A stretch of DNA of 64,000 nucleotides from Gemmatimonadales bacterium (GCA_007692605.1 REBS01000096.1:1-64000), one strand, 5' to 3'; positions 35,669 through 46,793 are shown, counted from the stretch's first letter. A program made the numbers and translations. Notes: generated by a model from the letters alone, not told the origin.

Positions 35669-36564
35669 GGGGGAGCGACCGCGGTCTGCTCCTCGGCGAC
35701 GGCCTCTTCGAAACGATTCTGGTGCGGCGCGGGGTGCCCTTCCGGCTCGATCGGCACCTGGCCCGGCTCCGGCTTGCGGCCGGTCGGACCGGGATTCCCC
35801 TGCCTGCCGAGCTCGCCAGCGCCGCTCGGGATCGGATCGAGTCGGGGGTGGACCTGCCGGGGGAAGGCCTGCATGGCGCGGATCGGTCGGACGCGGATCG
35901 GCCGGGCTCCGATCGGTCGAGGGTGGGCGCTCCCCGGCCGACCTCGTCGGCGCGGACCCGACCGGAGTTCGCAGCCCTCCGGATCACGATCACCCGTGGT
36001 CCCGGGGACGGCCTGGCGCCCCCCACTCGCCCGGTCGGAGCCATGTATCTGTCGTACCGAGCGATCGAGCGGCCCCCACCATCCGAACGCCCAGGTCTTT
36101 CGGCAATGACCGTGGGACGCGTCGATGAACGTGCCCTGACTGCCGGACTCAAGCACACTGGATACCTGGAGCGGATCCTGGCCCTGAGGGCGGCCCGCGA
36201 GGTGGGGCTCGACGAGGCCGTCCTGCAGAATTCGAGCGGGGCGCTGGTCGAGGGCAGCGCCTCGAACCTCTTCGCCGTGCAATCGGGGACCCTGCTGACT
36301 CCGGCGGTCGCCGAGGGTGCGCTGCCGGGGATAACCCGGCAGGCGATCCTGGAACTCGCCGAAGTTGCCGGAGTCCCGGTCGAGATCCGGGCGCCGGGGC
36401 CCGAGGAGCCTGTGGACGAGCTCTTCCTGACGTCGGCATTGCGGGGACCCGTACCCCTGGTCCGACTGGACGAGCGCGAGTTCGGCCCCCCGGGGCCGAT
36501 CTACCTGCGACTGGCCCGTGATCTGGAAGCCGTCATCGGACGCGAGACCGCGACCGGCTCCTGA
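35665..36564 (+). CDS. pabC: Aminotransferase class IV (aminodeoxychorismate lyase-like)
   Basis: LLLGDGLFETILVRRGVPFRLDRHLARL; LKHTGYLERILALRAAREVGLDEAVLQNSSGALVEGSASNLF; position after pabBA. Confidence 0.85.
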   Translation: MRGSDRGLLLGDGLFETILVRRGVPFRLDRHLARLRLAAGRTGIPLPAELASAARDRIESGVDLPGEGLHGADRSDADRPGSDRSRVGAPRPTSSARTRPEFAALRITITRGPGDGLAPPTRPVGAMYLSYRAIERPPPSERPGLSAMTVGRVDERALTAGLKHTGYLERILALRAAREVGLDEAVLQNSSGALVEGSASNLFAVQSGTLLTPAVAEGALPGITRQAILELAEVAGVPVEIRAPGPEEPVDELFLTSALRGPVPLVRLDEREFGPPGPIYLRLARDLEAVIGRETATGS

Positions 36565-36611
36565 TGTCCCCCGATTCCGGGCGGAGGATGCGCCTTCCCG
36601 AACCACAAGTC

Positions 36612-36719
36612 CATGAACGCCCGAAAGACCCTGATAATCCGAACGACCCGACTGACCCGAGCGAGCCGAACGACCAGAAAGACCCGAAGGGCCCGAGGGA
36701 CCCGCCCGACCCGGAACCG
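36612..36719. repeat. Degenerate 9-bp minisatellite, about 12 units (consensus ccgaacgac)
   Basis: ccgaaagac cctgataat ccgaacgac ccgactgac ccgagcgag ccgaacgac cagaaagac ccgaagggc ccgagggac ccgcccgac read directly. Confidence 0.85.
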
Positions 36720-36780
36720 GCTCGCCACCGGAACCCCCTGTGGTCGGCGCTTCACTCGTCCGCCGGGCTCACGCGCGGTC

Positions 36781-36950
36781 CCAACTCTTCAAGCGAGACC
36801 TTCTCAGCAGTGCCAGGAGCGTTGGGGGTCCTATAGGTCGCCAACCCTTCAAGGGCGCCGATGCGCTCGGAACGCCTGAAGGATCCGCGACAATTATTGC
36901 CCCCAATCCTCCAAGCGCCCGGGAATTCGACGCCCTTGGAGGGTTCGTGC
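36781..36950 (+). repeat. Three spaced hairpin-forming repeat units (CCAAyyCTyCAAG...), REP-like
   Basis: Units start at 36781, 36841 and 36903; units 2 and 3 contain matching inverted arms. Confidence 0.5.
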
Positions 36951-37041
36951 CCCAGCCCGGTTCACCAATCCCCGAGGATGTACATGATCCTCCGGTGTCT
37001 CGACCACACCTTTCGTGCGCTCTTCCGACCGTCCCAAACCG

Positions 37042-37827
37042 CTATGGCCCGCTCAGCGCCTCCTGTACCACCTTCTTGACCGAGGTGTCGAGATCGTCGA
37101 GGCCGAGCATCCACTGCAGGTAGTCGGGGTGGACCGCGGCGATCTCGGCGAGGGTCACCCCGGAATGCTTGCCTCGCCGGAAGATGCGGGTGCCCTCGTC
37201 GGTCGCCTCGAACCAGCGGTCCAGCTCGGTCTCGAAGGGTCGGACCTCGTCGCAGTACTGGTGCAGCCCGTCGATCTCGCGAGGCAGGTGCCCGTAGCGC
37301 TCCAGCTGCGCTCCGAGCACGGCCGCCGTGGCCCGAATGTCGGCGAGGGCGGAATGGGCGTCTTCGAGTTCGCGGCCCAGGTAGAAGCGGACGGCGGCCG
37401 AGAGGTCTCGCGGCTCCTCGCGGTGAAAGATCATCTGGACATCGATGATGTGCCGATCGGTGGGGTCGAACTCGACGCCGGCCCGCTGGCATTCGGCCAG
37501 GAGCATCGGCAGGTCGAAGCGGCGGACATTGAAGCCCGCCAGGTCACAGGGAGCCAGAAAATCCGCGAGGGCACGGGCCCGCTGGGCGAACGAGGGCTTG
37601 TCGGCCACGTCGGCATCGGTGATCCCGTGCACCGCCGTGGCCTCGGCGGGGATGGGGATCCCGGGGTTGAAGCGTCGGACCTTCTCGGTCACATCGCCGG
37701 CGGGGTCCAGTCGGACGACGGCGAGCTCGACGATCCGGTCGTCGCTGACCTTCAGGCCGGTCGTCTCGAGATCGAAGAAGACGAGCGGACGCTCGAGCTG
37801 CACGGGAAAGGGAAGTGGATCGGGCAT
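37042..37827 (-). CDS. DnaQ-family 3'-5' exonuclease
   Basis: LVFFDLETTGLKVSDDRIVELAVVRLDP, FNPGIPIPAEATAVHGITDADV, HSALADIRATAAVL. Confidence 0.92.
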   Translation of the reverse strand: MPDPLPFPVQLERPLVFFDLETTGLKVSDDRIVELAVVRLDPAGDVTEKVRRFNPGIPIPAEATAVHGITDADVADKPSFAQRARALADFLAPCDLAGFNVRRFDLPMLLAECQRAGVEFDPTDRHIIDVQMIFHREEPRDLSAAVRFYLGRELEDAHSALADIRATAAVLGAQLERYGHLPREIDGLHQYCDEVRPFETELDRWFEATDEGTRIFRRGKHSGVTLAEIAAVHPDYLQWMLGLDDLDTSVKKVVQEALSGP

Positions 37828-37973
37828 CGGCGTTCGGGGTTGCTGAGAGGATCGGAGAGCCCCGCTCGCAGGCGGCGCACACCCGGACGGTAGGGGGTTC
37901 GGTCGTGCGACGCCATGCCCCAGTAGGTCTTCAACAGCCGGCTAGAGGAACCACCGAAGCCAGGAGCACATTC

Positions 37974-39020
37974 GTGACGAGCCCCGACGATCCCATCGAT
38001 GTTCCATGCATTCACATTCGCGAACCCGGCGACCCCGACGTGCTCGAACACGCGACCCGGGTCCTGCCTCCTCCGGGTCCGGGTGAGCTTCGGGTCCGGG
38101 TGGTCGCCTCGGGGGTGAATCGGGCCGATCTCCTGCAGCGCCGAGGTCGGTATCCCGCCCCGGAGGGCTTCGACGACGCCTACCCCGGGCTCGAGTACGC
38201 CGGAACCGTCGAGCGGCTGGGTCCCGGCTGCACCCTGCGTGAGGTGGGCGACCGGGTCATGGGGATCGTGGGCGGCGGGGGCTACGCGGCTGCGCTGAAC
38301 GTGCGTGAGCGCGAGACGGTGCGAGTTCCGGACGGCCTGCCCCTGGTGGACGCGGGCGCGATTCCCGAGGCCTACATGACCGCCTGGGACGCCCTGGTCG
38401 GGCAGGCCGGGCTGCAGGCGGGCGAGACCGTCCTGATCCATGCGGTCGGGAGTGGGGTGGGAACCGCGGCACTCCACCTGGCAGCGGCCGCGGGAGCCCG
38501 GACCATTGGCACCTCGCGCACCCCCTCGAAGGTCGAGCGGGCCCGCGCCGCCGGGCTGGACGAAGGGATCGTGGCCGAGGGCGAGGGCCAGGCCGAGGGC
38601 GAAATCGACGGGCCCGGTCCGGGCTGGGTCGAGCGCGTCCGCGCCGCCACCGGGGGTGCCGGGGTCGATGTGATCCTCGACCTGGTGGGTGCGAGCTACC
38701 TGGAGGGCAACGCGAAGGTGCTGGGGCACCGCGGCCGCTGGATCGTGGTGGGCGTGCCCGGAGGCACGCGCGGGATGATCGACCTGCGGGCGCTCATGGC
38801 GGCGCGGGGCCGGATCCACGGCACCCTCCTGAGAGCCCGGCCCCCGGAAGAGAAGGCCCGTCTGGCCCGAGACTTCGAAGCCCGGGTCGTGCCCCAGTTC
38901 GAACGCGGACTCCTGCGGCCGGTCGTGGGGCAGATCCTGCCCGCGAGCCGCGCCTCCGAGGCGCACTCGATCATGGAGGCGAACCGGAACTGGGGGAAGA
39001 TTCTGTTGCGCTGGAGCTGA
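37974..39020 (+). CDS. Zinc-binding dehydrogenase / NAD(P)H:quinone oxidoreductase (PIG3-like)
   Basis: ELRVRVVASGVNRADLLQRRGRYPAPEGFDDAYPGLEYAGTVERLG; ETVLIHAVGSGVGTAALHLAAAAGARTIGT. Confidence 0.93.
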   Translation: MTSPDDPIDVPCIHIREPGDPDVLEHATRVLPPPGPGELRVRVVASGVNRADLLQRRGRYPAPEGFDDAYPGLEYAGTVERLGPGCTLREVGDRVMGIVGGGGYAAALNVRERETVRVPDGLPLVDAGAIPEAYMTAWDALVGQAGLQAGETVLIHAVGSGVGTAALHLAAAAGARTIGTSRTPSKVERARAAGLDEGIVAEGEGQAEGEIDGPGPGWVERVRAATGGAGVDVILDLVGASYLEGNAKVLGHRGRWIVVGVPGGTRGMIDLRALMAARGRIHGTLLRARPPEEKARLARDFEARVVPQFERGLLRPVVGQILPASRASEAHSIMEANRNWGKILLRWS

Positions 39021-39051
39021 GGGCGATACACCGCGGCCGGCGCAGAGCCCC

Positions 39052-39103
39052 CCGGACCGACTCGGTCGACAAGGAGCCCGGATCGGCTCGGTCGGCACGG
39101 GGC
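39052..39103. repeat. 26-bp tandem duplication (2 units, 21/26 identical)
   Basis: ccggaccgactcggtcgacaaggagc / ccggatcggctcggtcggcacggggc in the convergent gap between qor-like gene and sucA. Confidence 0.7.
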
Positions 39104-39115
39104 CCCCAGCCCCCG

Positions 39116-42055
39116 TCAGTCGTCGTTCAGCCCCAGCGCGTCCGCGACCAGCTTCGCCTGCTTGGCCTCGTGCGACTTGGCGCGGCCCTCGGCGGGGGAC
39201 GCCCGCTCCGGACGCGATACATGGCGGAGCGGGACCTCCCTGGGAATCACCGAGCGCAGGTGCGGTCCGATATACGTGAGGGCCCCCATGTTGCGCGGCT
39301 CCTCCTGGACCCAGATCGCCTCTTCGAGCGCAGGGAAGCTCTCGACGACCGTGCGGAGCGCCTCGGAGGGGAAGGGATACAGGGACTCGACGCGCACGAT
39401 CGCCACATGGTCGAGCTCTTCGCGCGCATCGGCGGTCAGCAGGTCGTAGTAGACCTTGCCGGTGCAGAGGAGGAGTCGGGTGATCCGGTCTTCTCCGCCC
39501 TCGATCACCGGGTCGGGCAGGACCGGCCGGAAGGTCTCTTCGACGAGCTCCGACACGGCCGAGGTGGCCTTCGGGTGTCGCAGCAGACTCTTCGGCGTCA
39601 TCACCACGAGCGGACGCTTCGGGGTGCCCAGCGCCTGTCGGCGAAGGAGGTGGAAGTACTGCGCCGGTGTCGTGGGGTAGGCGACCCGGATGTTGTCCTC
39701 GGCACAGAGCTGCAGGAAGCGCTCGAGGCGGGCCGAGGAGTGCTCGGGTCCCTGCCCCTCGTAGCCGTGCGGGAGGAGCATCGTGAGCGACGAGACCTGC
39801 CCCCACTTCGTACGACCCGAGGCGATGAACTGGTCGATCACGGTCTGGGCCACGTTCACGAAGTCGCCGAACTGCGCCTCCCAGAGGACCAGGTCGGGCT
39901 CCGCCACCACCGAATAGCCATATTCGAAGCCCAGCACCCCCATCTCGGAGAGGGGCGAGTTGTAGACCTCGAAGCGGGTGTCCGAGAGATGGGCGAGGGG
40001 AAGGGTGCGCTCCCCGGTCTCGTGATCGTGAAAGACGAGGTGGCGCTGCGAGAAGGTGCCCCTCTCGGAGTCCTGGCCCGACAGCCGCAGGGGAATCCCC
40101 TCCTTGACGAGCGTCCCGAAGGCGAGGGCCTCGGCGTGCGCCCAGTCCATCCGGGCGTCCGGGCCGAAATCGGACTTTCGACGCTTGAGCTGTCGCTCGA
40201 GCTTCGGATGGATCTTGAAGCCGTCCGGGACCTCGAGTATTTCCCGGTTCACCCGCTCGACCACGTCGAGCTCGACCGGCGTGTGGGCCTCGATCGGCTC
40301 CGGCTCCGGGGGGGGCGGGGGGAAGGGATCGTGGCTGGAGCTCTCCTTTTCTTCCTTGACGCGCTCCTGCGCCTCGCGGAAGGTGGCGGCGACCTCGTCG
40401 GCGAAGGCCTCGGCCTCGTCTTCGGTGATCACCCCTTCGTCGACCAGGGAGCGCACGAAAAGAGTGCGCACCGTCGGGTGGTCGGAGATCCTGTCGTACA
40501 GCGCCGGCTGGGTGTACGAGGGCTCGTCTCCTTCGTTGTGGCCGTGGCGCCGGTAGCCGACCAGGTCGATCACCATGTCGTCGTGGAAGGTGGCGCGGTA
40601 GGCCATTGCCAGGCGCATCGCGGCCAGGCAGGCCTCGGGGTCGTCAGCGTTCACGTGCACGACCGGAATGTCGTAGCCCTTGGCCACGTCCGAGGCGTAC
40701 CGGGTCGATCGCCCGTCGACGGGGTTCGTGGTGAAGCCCACCTGGTTGTTCGCGATGATGTGGATGATCCCCCCGACCGCGTACCCGCGAAGGCGGGCCA
40801 GATTCAGGGATTCCGCCACGACCCCTTCGGCGGCGAAGGCGGCGTCTCCATGGATCAGGATCGGCACGACCGAGGCCTCGTCGCGCTCGGCGTCGCGCTC
40901 GGGTCCCGAGAACTGGAGCGACCGCGCCATGCCGGCCACAACGGGGTTCACGAACTCCAGGTGCGAGGGATTCGGCGCGAGGTTGATCTCGAGCGTCTCG
41001 CCGTCGCGCGTCGTGTACTCGCCCCGGGCGCCGTGATGGTACTTAACGTCACCGGTGCCCGGTGTGGACTGGGCCAGAGCCCCCTCCTGATGGGGAGTCC
41101 CTTCGAATTCACGCAGGAGCGCCTCGTACTTGATCCCCACGATGTGCGTCAGAACGTTCAGGCGCCCGCGATGCGCCATCCCGAGGACCGCACGGCTCGC
41201 TCCACTCTCGGCACCCCGGTTCAGGGCCTCGTCGAGCATCGGGACCATCATGTCGTTGCCCTCGATCGAGAACCGCTTCTGCCCCAGGTAGGCCCGGTGC
41301 AGGAAGGCCTCCATCCCCTCGACCTGGGAGAGTCGCTTCAGGAGCCGCTTTTTCATCTTGGGCTCGAGGGGCTCGGCGTGCCGTCCGGACTCCACTTCGT
41401 TCCAGAGCCAGCGGACGCGGTCCGGGTCCTCGAGGTGCTCGAACTGGTAGCCCACCGAGCCGCAGTAGATCGCCCGGAGCCGCTCGAGCGTCTCGGAGAC
41501 CGGTGCGTCCCCGCCGTCTTCGAGAATCAGCGACGTCGGGATCTCGGCGAGCTCCTCGATCGACGTGCCGAAGAAGGAGGGATCGAGCTGGGGGTGTCCC
41601 GGGGGATCACTCCCCAGCGGATCGATCTGCGCCAGCTGGTGCCCGTGGTCGCGGAAGGCCTGGATGAGGGCGGTCGCGCGGGCGATCAGGGGAAGGAGGC
41701 GGGCTCCATCTTCGGGCGCGGCTCCCGATCCGGCGGGCTTCCCCGAGGCCGAAATTTCGGCCGGAGCCTCCCCGTCGATCCGTGCCGCCTCGGCTTCGGG
41801 CCGTGTTTTCTGGCCGTCGGTCGGGGAGGACGGGCGGGGCGCCCGATCGGTCGCAGCCGGAGCCGGCTCCGGCGGTCGCCCGTTGCCCCGCAGCCCATCG
41901 GGAACGATGAGCCCCTCCGCCACCAGCTCGTCGAGTTGTCCCGAAAAGATGGCCCGCCACTCGTCGGGGACCGATTGCGGGTTCCTCGAAAACTGTTCGA
42001 AGAGATCCTGGACGTAACCGGCGTTGTAGCCGTCGAAGAGCTTGGAAATGGACAT
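39116..42055 (-). CDS. sucA: 2-oxoglutarate dehydrogenase E1 component
   Basis: SKLFDGYNAGYVQDLFEQFSRNPQSVPDEWRAIF, GMAHRGRLNVLTHIVGIKYEALLREFEGT, FHDDMVIDLVGYRRHGHNEGDEPSYTQP, LLPHGYEGQGPEHSSARLERFLQL. Confidence 0.97.
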   Translation of the reverse strand: MSISKLFDGYNAGYVQDLFEQFSRNPQSVPDEWRAIFSGQLDELVAEGLIVPDGLRGNGRPPEPAPAATDRAPRPSSPTDGQKTRPEAEAARIDGEAPAEISASGKPAGSGAAPEDGARLLPLIARATALIQAFRDHGHQLAQIDPLGSDPPGHPQLDPSFFGTSIEELAEIPTSLILEDGGDAPVSETLERLRAIYCGSVGYQFEHLEDPDRVRWLWNEVESGRHAEPLEPKMKKRLLKRLSQVEGMEAFLHRAYLGQKRFSIEGNDMMVPMLDEALNRGAESGASRAVLGMAHRGRLNVLTHIVGIKYEALLREFEGTPHQEGALAQSTPGTGDVKYHHGARGEYTTRDGETLEINLAPNPSHLEFVNPVVAGMARSLQFSGPERDAERDEASVVPILIHGDAAFAAEGVVAESLNLARLRGYAVGGIIHIIANNQVGFTTNPVDGRSTRYASDVAKGYDIPVVHVNADDPEACLAAMRLAMAYRATFHDDMVIDLVGYRRHGHNEGDEPSYTQPALYDRISDHPTVRTLFVRSLVDEGVITEDEAEAFADEVAATFREAQERVKEEKESSSHDPFPPPPPEPEPIEAHTPVELDVVERVNREILEVPDGFKIHPKLERQLKRRKSDFGPDARMDWAHAEALAFGTLVKEGIPLRLSGQDSERGTFSQRHLVFHDHETGERTLPLAHLSDTRFEVYNSPLSEMGVLGFEYGYSVVAEPDLVLWEAQFGDFVNVAQTVIDQFIASGRTKWGQVSSLTMLLPHGYEGQGPEHSSARLERFLQLCAEDNIRVAYPTTPAQYFHLLRRQALGTPKRPLVVMTPKSLLRHPKATSAVSELVEETFRPVLPDPVIEGGEDRITRLLLCTGKVYYDLLTADAREELDHVAIVRVESLYPFPSEALRTVVESFPALEEAIWVQEEPRNMGALTYIGPHLRSVIPREVPLRHVSRPERASPAEGRAKSHEAKQAKLVADALGLNDD

Positions 42056-42405
42056 AGGTCCCGGCCTTGGAGGCCATGCCTCAAGGGTTAGCGCTGTCCG
42101 AGGGCGTTGGGCGCCCCGGATTCGACTCTCATAAAGGTAGGGATTTTCGGGCAGGAAGCGACCCCGTAGCCGGGATGTGTCTGATCCGAGCTTCGGGTCG
42201 TGCGTTCGCGGGTGAGCCCGAGGAGTCGACGGCTCGAGGCTGCCGAACCACGGCGGGGAGTCGAGGCTTGTTCGGCGACACGCCCCATGTGTGGGGGTGC
42301 AGAATCCAGCCGGCGAGCAGTACGTTGTACGTTGGCGGCCGGCAGGTGCCCGGCCGGGTCTGCCCCGCACCCTCTTTGCGGGCTTCCGTGTAACGCGATG
42401 AGGTC

Positions 42406-43254
42406 ATGCCCGAATCCAGTTCCGTAGACGGTGTCCGGTCGGCTCCGTCATCCCTTCCGATTCCCGAGCCACCGCCGATGCCCGCACCGGTTGGGGTGGA
42501 GCCGTGGGCCGACCGCTTCCCCTGGCTGATCGCGGGGACCACGACGAGGGGGGGCGCCCCGGCGGCCCCCTTCGACCTCGGCCTCTTCGGAAACGCACCG
42601 GTCGCCGCCGTGCTCGGCCGCTGGGAGGCCCTCCGGCGCTGGACCGGGATGCGGGCGGTGGTCCACTCCCGTCAGCTGCACGGAACCGGACTCCGGCTGC
42701 ACCGACACGCGAACCCCGGGCTCCACCTGACCCCGCCCGGCGACGCGCACCTCACCCGCGAGCCGGGCCTCCTGCTGACGGTGGCGCTCGCCGACTGCGT
42801 GCCCATCTTCGTCGTCGCGCCCGAACGCCGGGTGATCGCCCTGGTGCACGCCGGATGGAGGGGCAGCGCTGCCGGAATCCTGGAGCACACGATCCACTCC
42901 TTCCAGACCCGCTTCGGGGTCGACCCCGAGGCGCTGCACCTGCACCTGGGCCCGGCGATCGGGGCGGACGCGTACGAGGTGGGACCCGAGGTCTTCCGGG
43001 GGCTGGGTCTGCCCGACCCGGGCGGCCCCGCGCTCCTCGACCTTCGCGGTGTGCTCGTGGAACGAGCCGAGCGGGCAGGGGTTGATCGCAGGCAGATCAC
43101 CCGCACCGAGCGCGGAACCCTGCGCGACCCTCGTTTCTTCTCTCACAGGGGAGGCGATACAGGCCGCCAGGTCGCCTTCCTCGGGATCCGGGATCCCGGA
43201 CCCGACGACGACGCCCCGTCCCCTCCCGACTCCAACGCCGACTCCGAGCCATGA
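42406..43254 (+). CDS. pgeF: Laccase-domain protein (PgeF/YfiH, polyphenol oxidase family)
   Basis: VVHSRQLHGTGL, LTVALADCVPIFV, VIALVHAGWRGSAAGI, LGPAIGADAYEVGPEV. Confidence 0.92.
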   Translation: MPESSSVDGVRSAPSSLPIPEPPPMPAPVGVEPWADRFPWLIAGTTTRGGAPAAPFDLGLFGNAPVAAVLGRWEALRRWTGMRAVVHSRQLHGTGLRLHRHANPGLHLTPPGDAHLTREPGLLLTVALADCVPIFVVAPERRVIALVHAGWRGSAAGILEHTIHSFQTRFGVDPEALHLHLGPAIGADAYEVGPEVFRGLGLPDPGGPALLDLRGVLVERAERAGVDRRQITRTERGTLRDPRFFSHRGGDTGRQVAFLGIRDPGPDDDAPSPPDSNADSEP

Positions 43255-43462
43255 CCCGATCCCCCGCGCACGGCCCCGCTCCGGGACTCTGCGGGAGCTG
43301 TCGGCATGTGCGACGGGTCCGAAGCGGAAAGGGCTCCACCTTCTTCCTGTGTCGCAGGGCGGCCACCGATCCCCGCTTCCGGAAGTACCCTCCGATCCCG
43401 GTGCTCAGCTGCGTCGGCTGGGAACCCGACGATGAGCCCGCGCCCAGGACCGGAGAGGACTC

Positions 43463-43466
<4 letters not shown>
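43251..43466 (+). CDS. Small Cys-rich conserved hypothetical protein
   Basis: 71 aa: LCGSCRHVRRVRSGKGSTFFLCRRAATDPRFRKYPPIPVLSCVGWEP, four spaced Cys; 4-nt overlaps on both sides. Confidence 0.7.
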
Positions 43467-45232
<1,766 letters not shown>

Positions 45233-45236
45233 GCCG

Positions 45237-46007
45237 GTGACTACACTCGACCCGGCCCCCGATTCCGGGCTCTCGGCAGCCTTTCCCGGGGTCGCCGCGG
45301 TGATTCCCGCGATCAACGAAGAGGGCAGCATCGGCCGTGTGGTCCGGGAGCTGCGCGAGCGGGGAGTGGGGCGCGTCGTGGTGGCCGACAACGGATCGAG
45401 CGACGGGACCCCCCGGGTAGCCGCCGAGGCCGGAGCCGAGATCGCGACCGAGCCCCGGCTGGGGTACGGCCGGGCCTGCCTGTCCGGTATCGCCCTGCTC
45501 GAAGCGGGCCGGGAGCCTCCTTCGGTGGTGGTCTTCGTCGATGGGGATGGGGCGGACGCCCTCGAATGGCTGCCGCGGCTCCTGGAGCCCGCGCTCCGGG
45601 ACGAGGCCGACTTGGTGATCGGTCGGCGCACCGACGCGGGTGAGGTCGGCAATGCCCGAGCCCACGCTCGGATCGGGAGCCGCTGGGTCCTGCGGGCCGC
45701 CCGAATCCTGCACGGTTTGCAGGCCGACGACATGGGCCCCTTTCGCGCGGTGCGGTGGGAGACGCTCCAGGCGATGCGCATGGACGATCCGACGTGGGGC
45801 TGGACCCTCCAGATGCAGCTTCGCGCGCACCACCTGGGAGCCCGAACTCTCGAGATCGAGGTGCCCCGGCGGGCTCGCACCGCCGGACGCTCCAAAGTCT
45901 CAGGCTCTCTCGGGATCTCGCTGCGTGCGGGGGTCCGGATGGGGTGGACGCTGATCCGGGAGCGGATTCTCGCGCTCCGACAGGAAGGCCCGCACGACCG
46001 CGAGTGA
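45237..46007 (+). CDS. GT2-family glycosyltransferase (dolichol-phosphate-mannose-synthase-like)
   Basis: AAVIPAINEEGSIGRVVRELR, VVADNGSSDGTP, VVFVDGDGADALEWLPRLLEP, MGPFRAVRWETL. Confidence 0.9.
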   Translation: MTTLDPAPDSGLSAAFPGVAAVIPAINEEGSIGRVVRELRERGVGRVVVADNGSSDGTPRVAAEAGAEIATEPRLGYGRACLSGIALLEAGREPPSVVVFVDGDGADALEWLPRLLEPALRDEADLVIGRRTDAGEVGNARAHARIGSRWVLRAARILHGLQADDMGPFRAVRWETLQAMRMDDPTWGWTLQMQLRAHHLGARTLEIEVPRRARTAGRSKVSGSLGISLRAGVRMGWTLIRERILALRQEGPHDRE

Positions 46008-46793
46008 CCGTTCCGGAACCTCTTCGGGCGGAAGGTGCCCGACCCCGTCGAGCACCACGGAGCGCGCATCGGGCAGCTCGCGCTCCAGTCGCTCCGCGAA
46101 CTCCGGTGGCACGACCGGATCCTCGGCGCCCCACAGGCCCAGCACGGGGAGGGAGAGCTCCGAGTAGCGGCGGCTGACCTTCTCGGCCAGCTCCGGCTGG
46201 ATCTGCCGGCCGGCCTTCAGGATCGCACGCCGTCGGGCCCGCGACTGCAACGGGCCCCGATAGCCCTCCACCAGATCCCGTGTCAGGGTCGACGGGTCGT
46301 GCACGATTCCCCGCAGCCCCATGCGCAGCGCCCAATGGGGGGGTGGCGCGAGCAGGAGGAGCTCGCCCAGCCCGCGAATCCGCGACATCGAGAGGTAGGG
46401 AGGGAGCGACTGGGGATAGATCGCCCCGCTGATCACGACGAGCCCCGCGAGCCGATCCAGTTCCTCCGAATCCAGAAGGCGCAGCGCGGTCAACAGCACG
46501 ACGGCCCCCCCCAGCGAGTGCCCGATGAGCACGGGGGGGTGGCCCGGTAGAGCGCGCAGCCAGCGCGCAAGGTGCTCGGCCTGGGCGGGGGGAGAGTAGT
46601 CGCCCTCGGCGGGGGTGGCGGCGCGCCCGAATCCCATGAGTTCGACCATGTGCACGGGACGCTCGTCCGCAAGCTTCGGGGCCCAGTGGCGCCAGAAGTG
46701 GTTGTGCGCGCCGAACCCGTGAACGAGCACGACGGGGCGTCCGGGAGCCTCGCCGCCCAGGGTGTCGACGTGCAGCGGCGACGGGTCGATCAT
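45900..46793 (-). CDS. Alpha/beta hydrolase
   Basis: VVLVHGFGAHNHFW, LIGHSLGGAVVLLTALRL, LPVLGLWGAEDPVVPPE, VVLDGVGHLPPEE. Confidence 0.93.
   Translation of the reverse strand: MIDPSPLHVDTLGGEAPGRPVVLVHGFGAHNHFWRHWAPKLADERPVHMVELMGFGRAATPAEGDYSPPAQAEHLARWLRALPGHPPVLIGHSLGGAVVLLTALRLLDSEELDRLAGLVVISGAIYPQSLPPYLSMSRIRGLGELLLLAPPPHWALRMGLRGIVHDPSTLTRDLVEGYRGPLQSRARRRAILKAGRQIQPELAEKVSRRYSELSLPVLGLWGAEDPVVPPEFAERLERELPDARSVVLDGVGHLPPEEVPERSLAVVRAFLSERENPLPDQRPPHPDPRTQRDPERA

Noticed and set aside
36564-36836. 90-aa ORF with DPN/DPT repeats after pabC
   Set aside because: Repeat peptide arises from the 9-bp minisatellite; the start overlaps the pabC stop and nothing conserved surrounds it
36781-36950. 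Spaced repeats considered as a CRISPR array
   Set aside because: Only three degenerate units, imperfect repeats that include internal inverted arms, and no cas genes in the window
39170-42091. 973-aa plus-strand ORF opposite sucA
   Set aside because: Antisense shadow ORF of a clear 2-oxoglutarate dehydrogenase gene in high-GC DNA; no recognisable protein features
42056-42405. 350-bp sucA/pgeF divergent intergenic region searched for a riboswitch
   Set aside because: Only weak GC-rich partial stems (GCCGGC/GGCCGG) and no known aptamer signature
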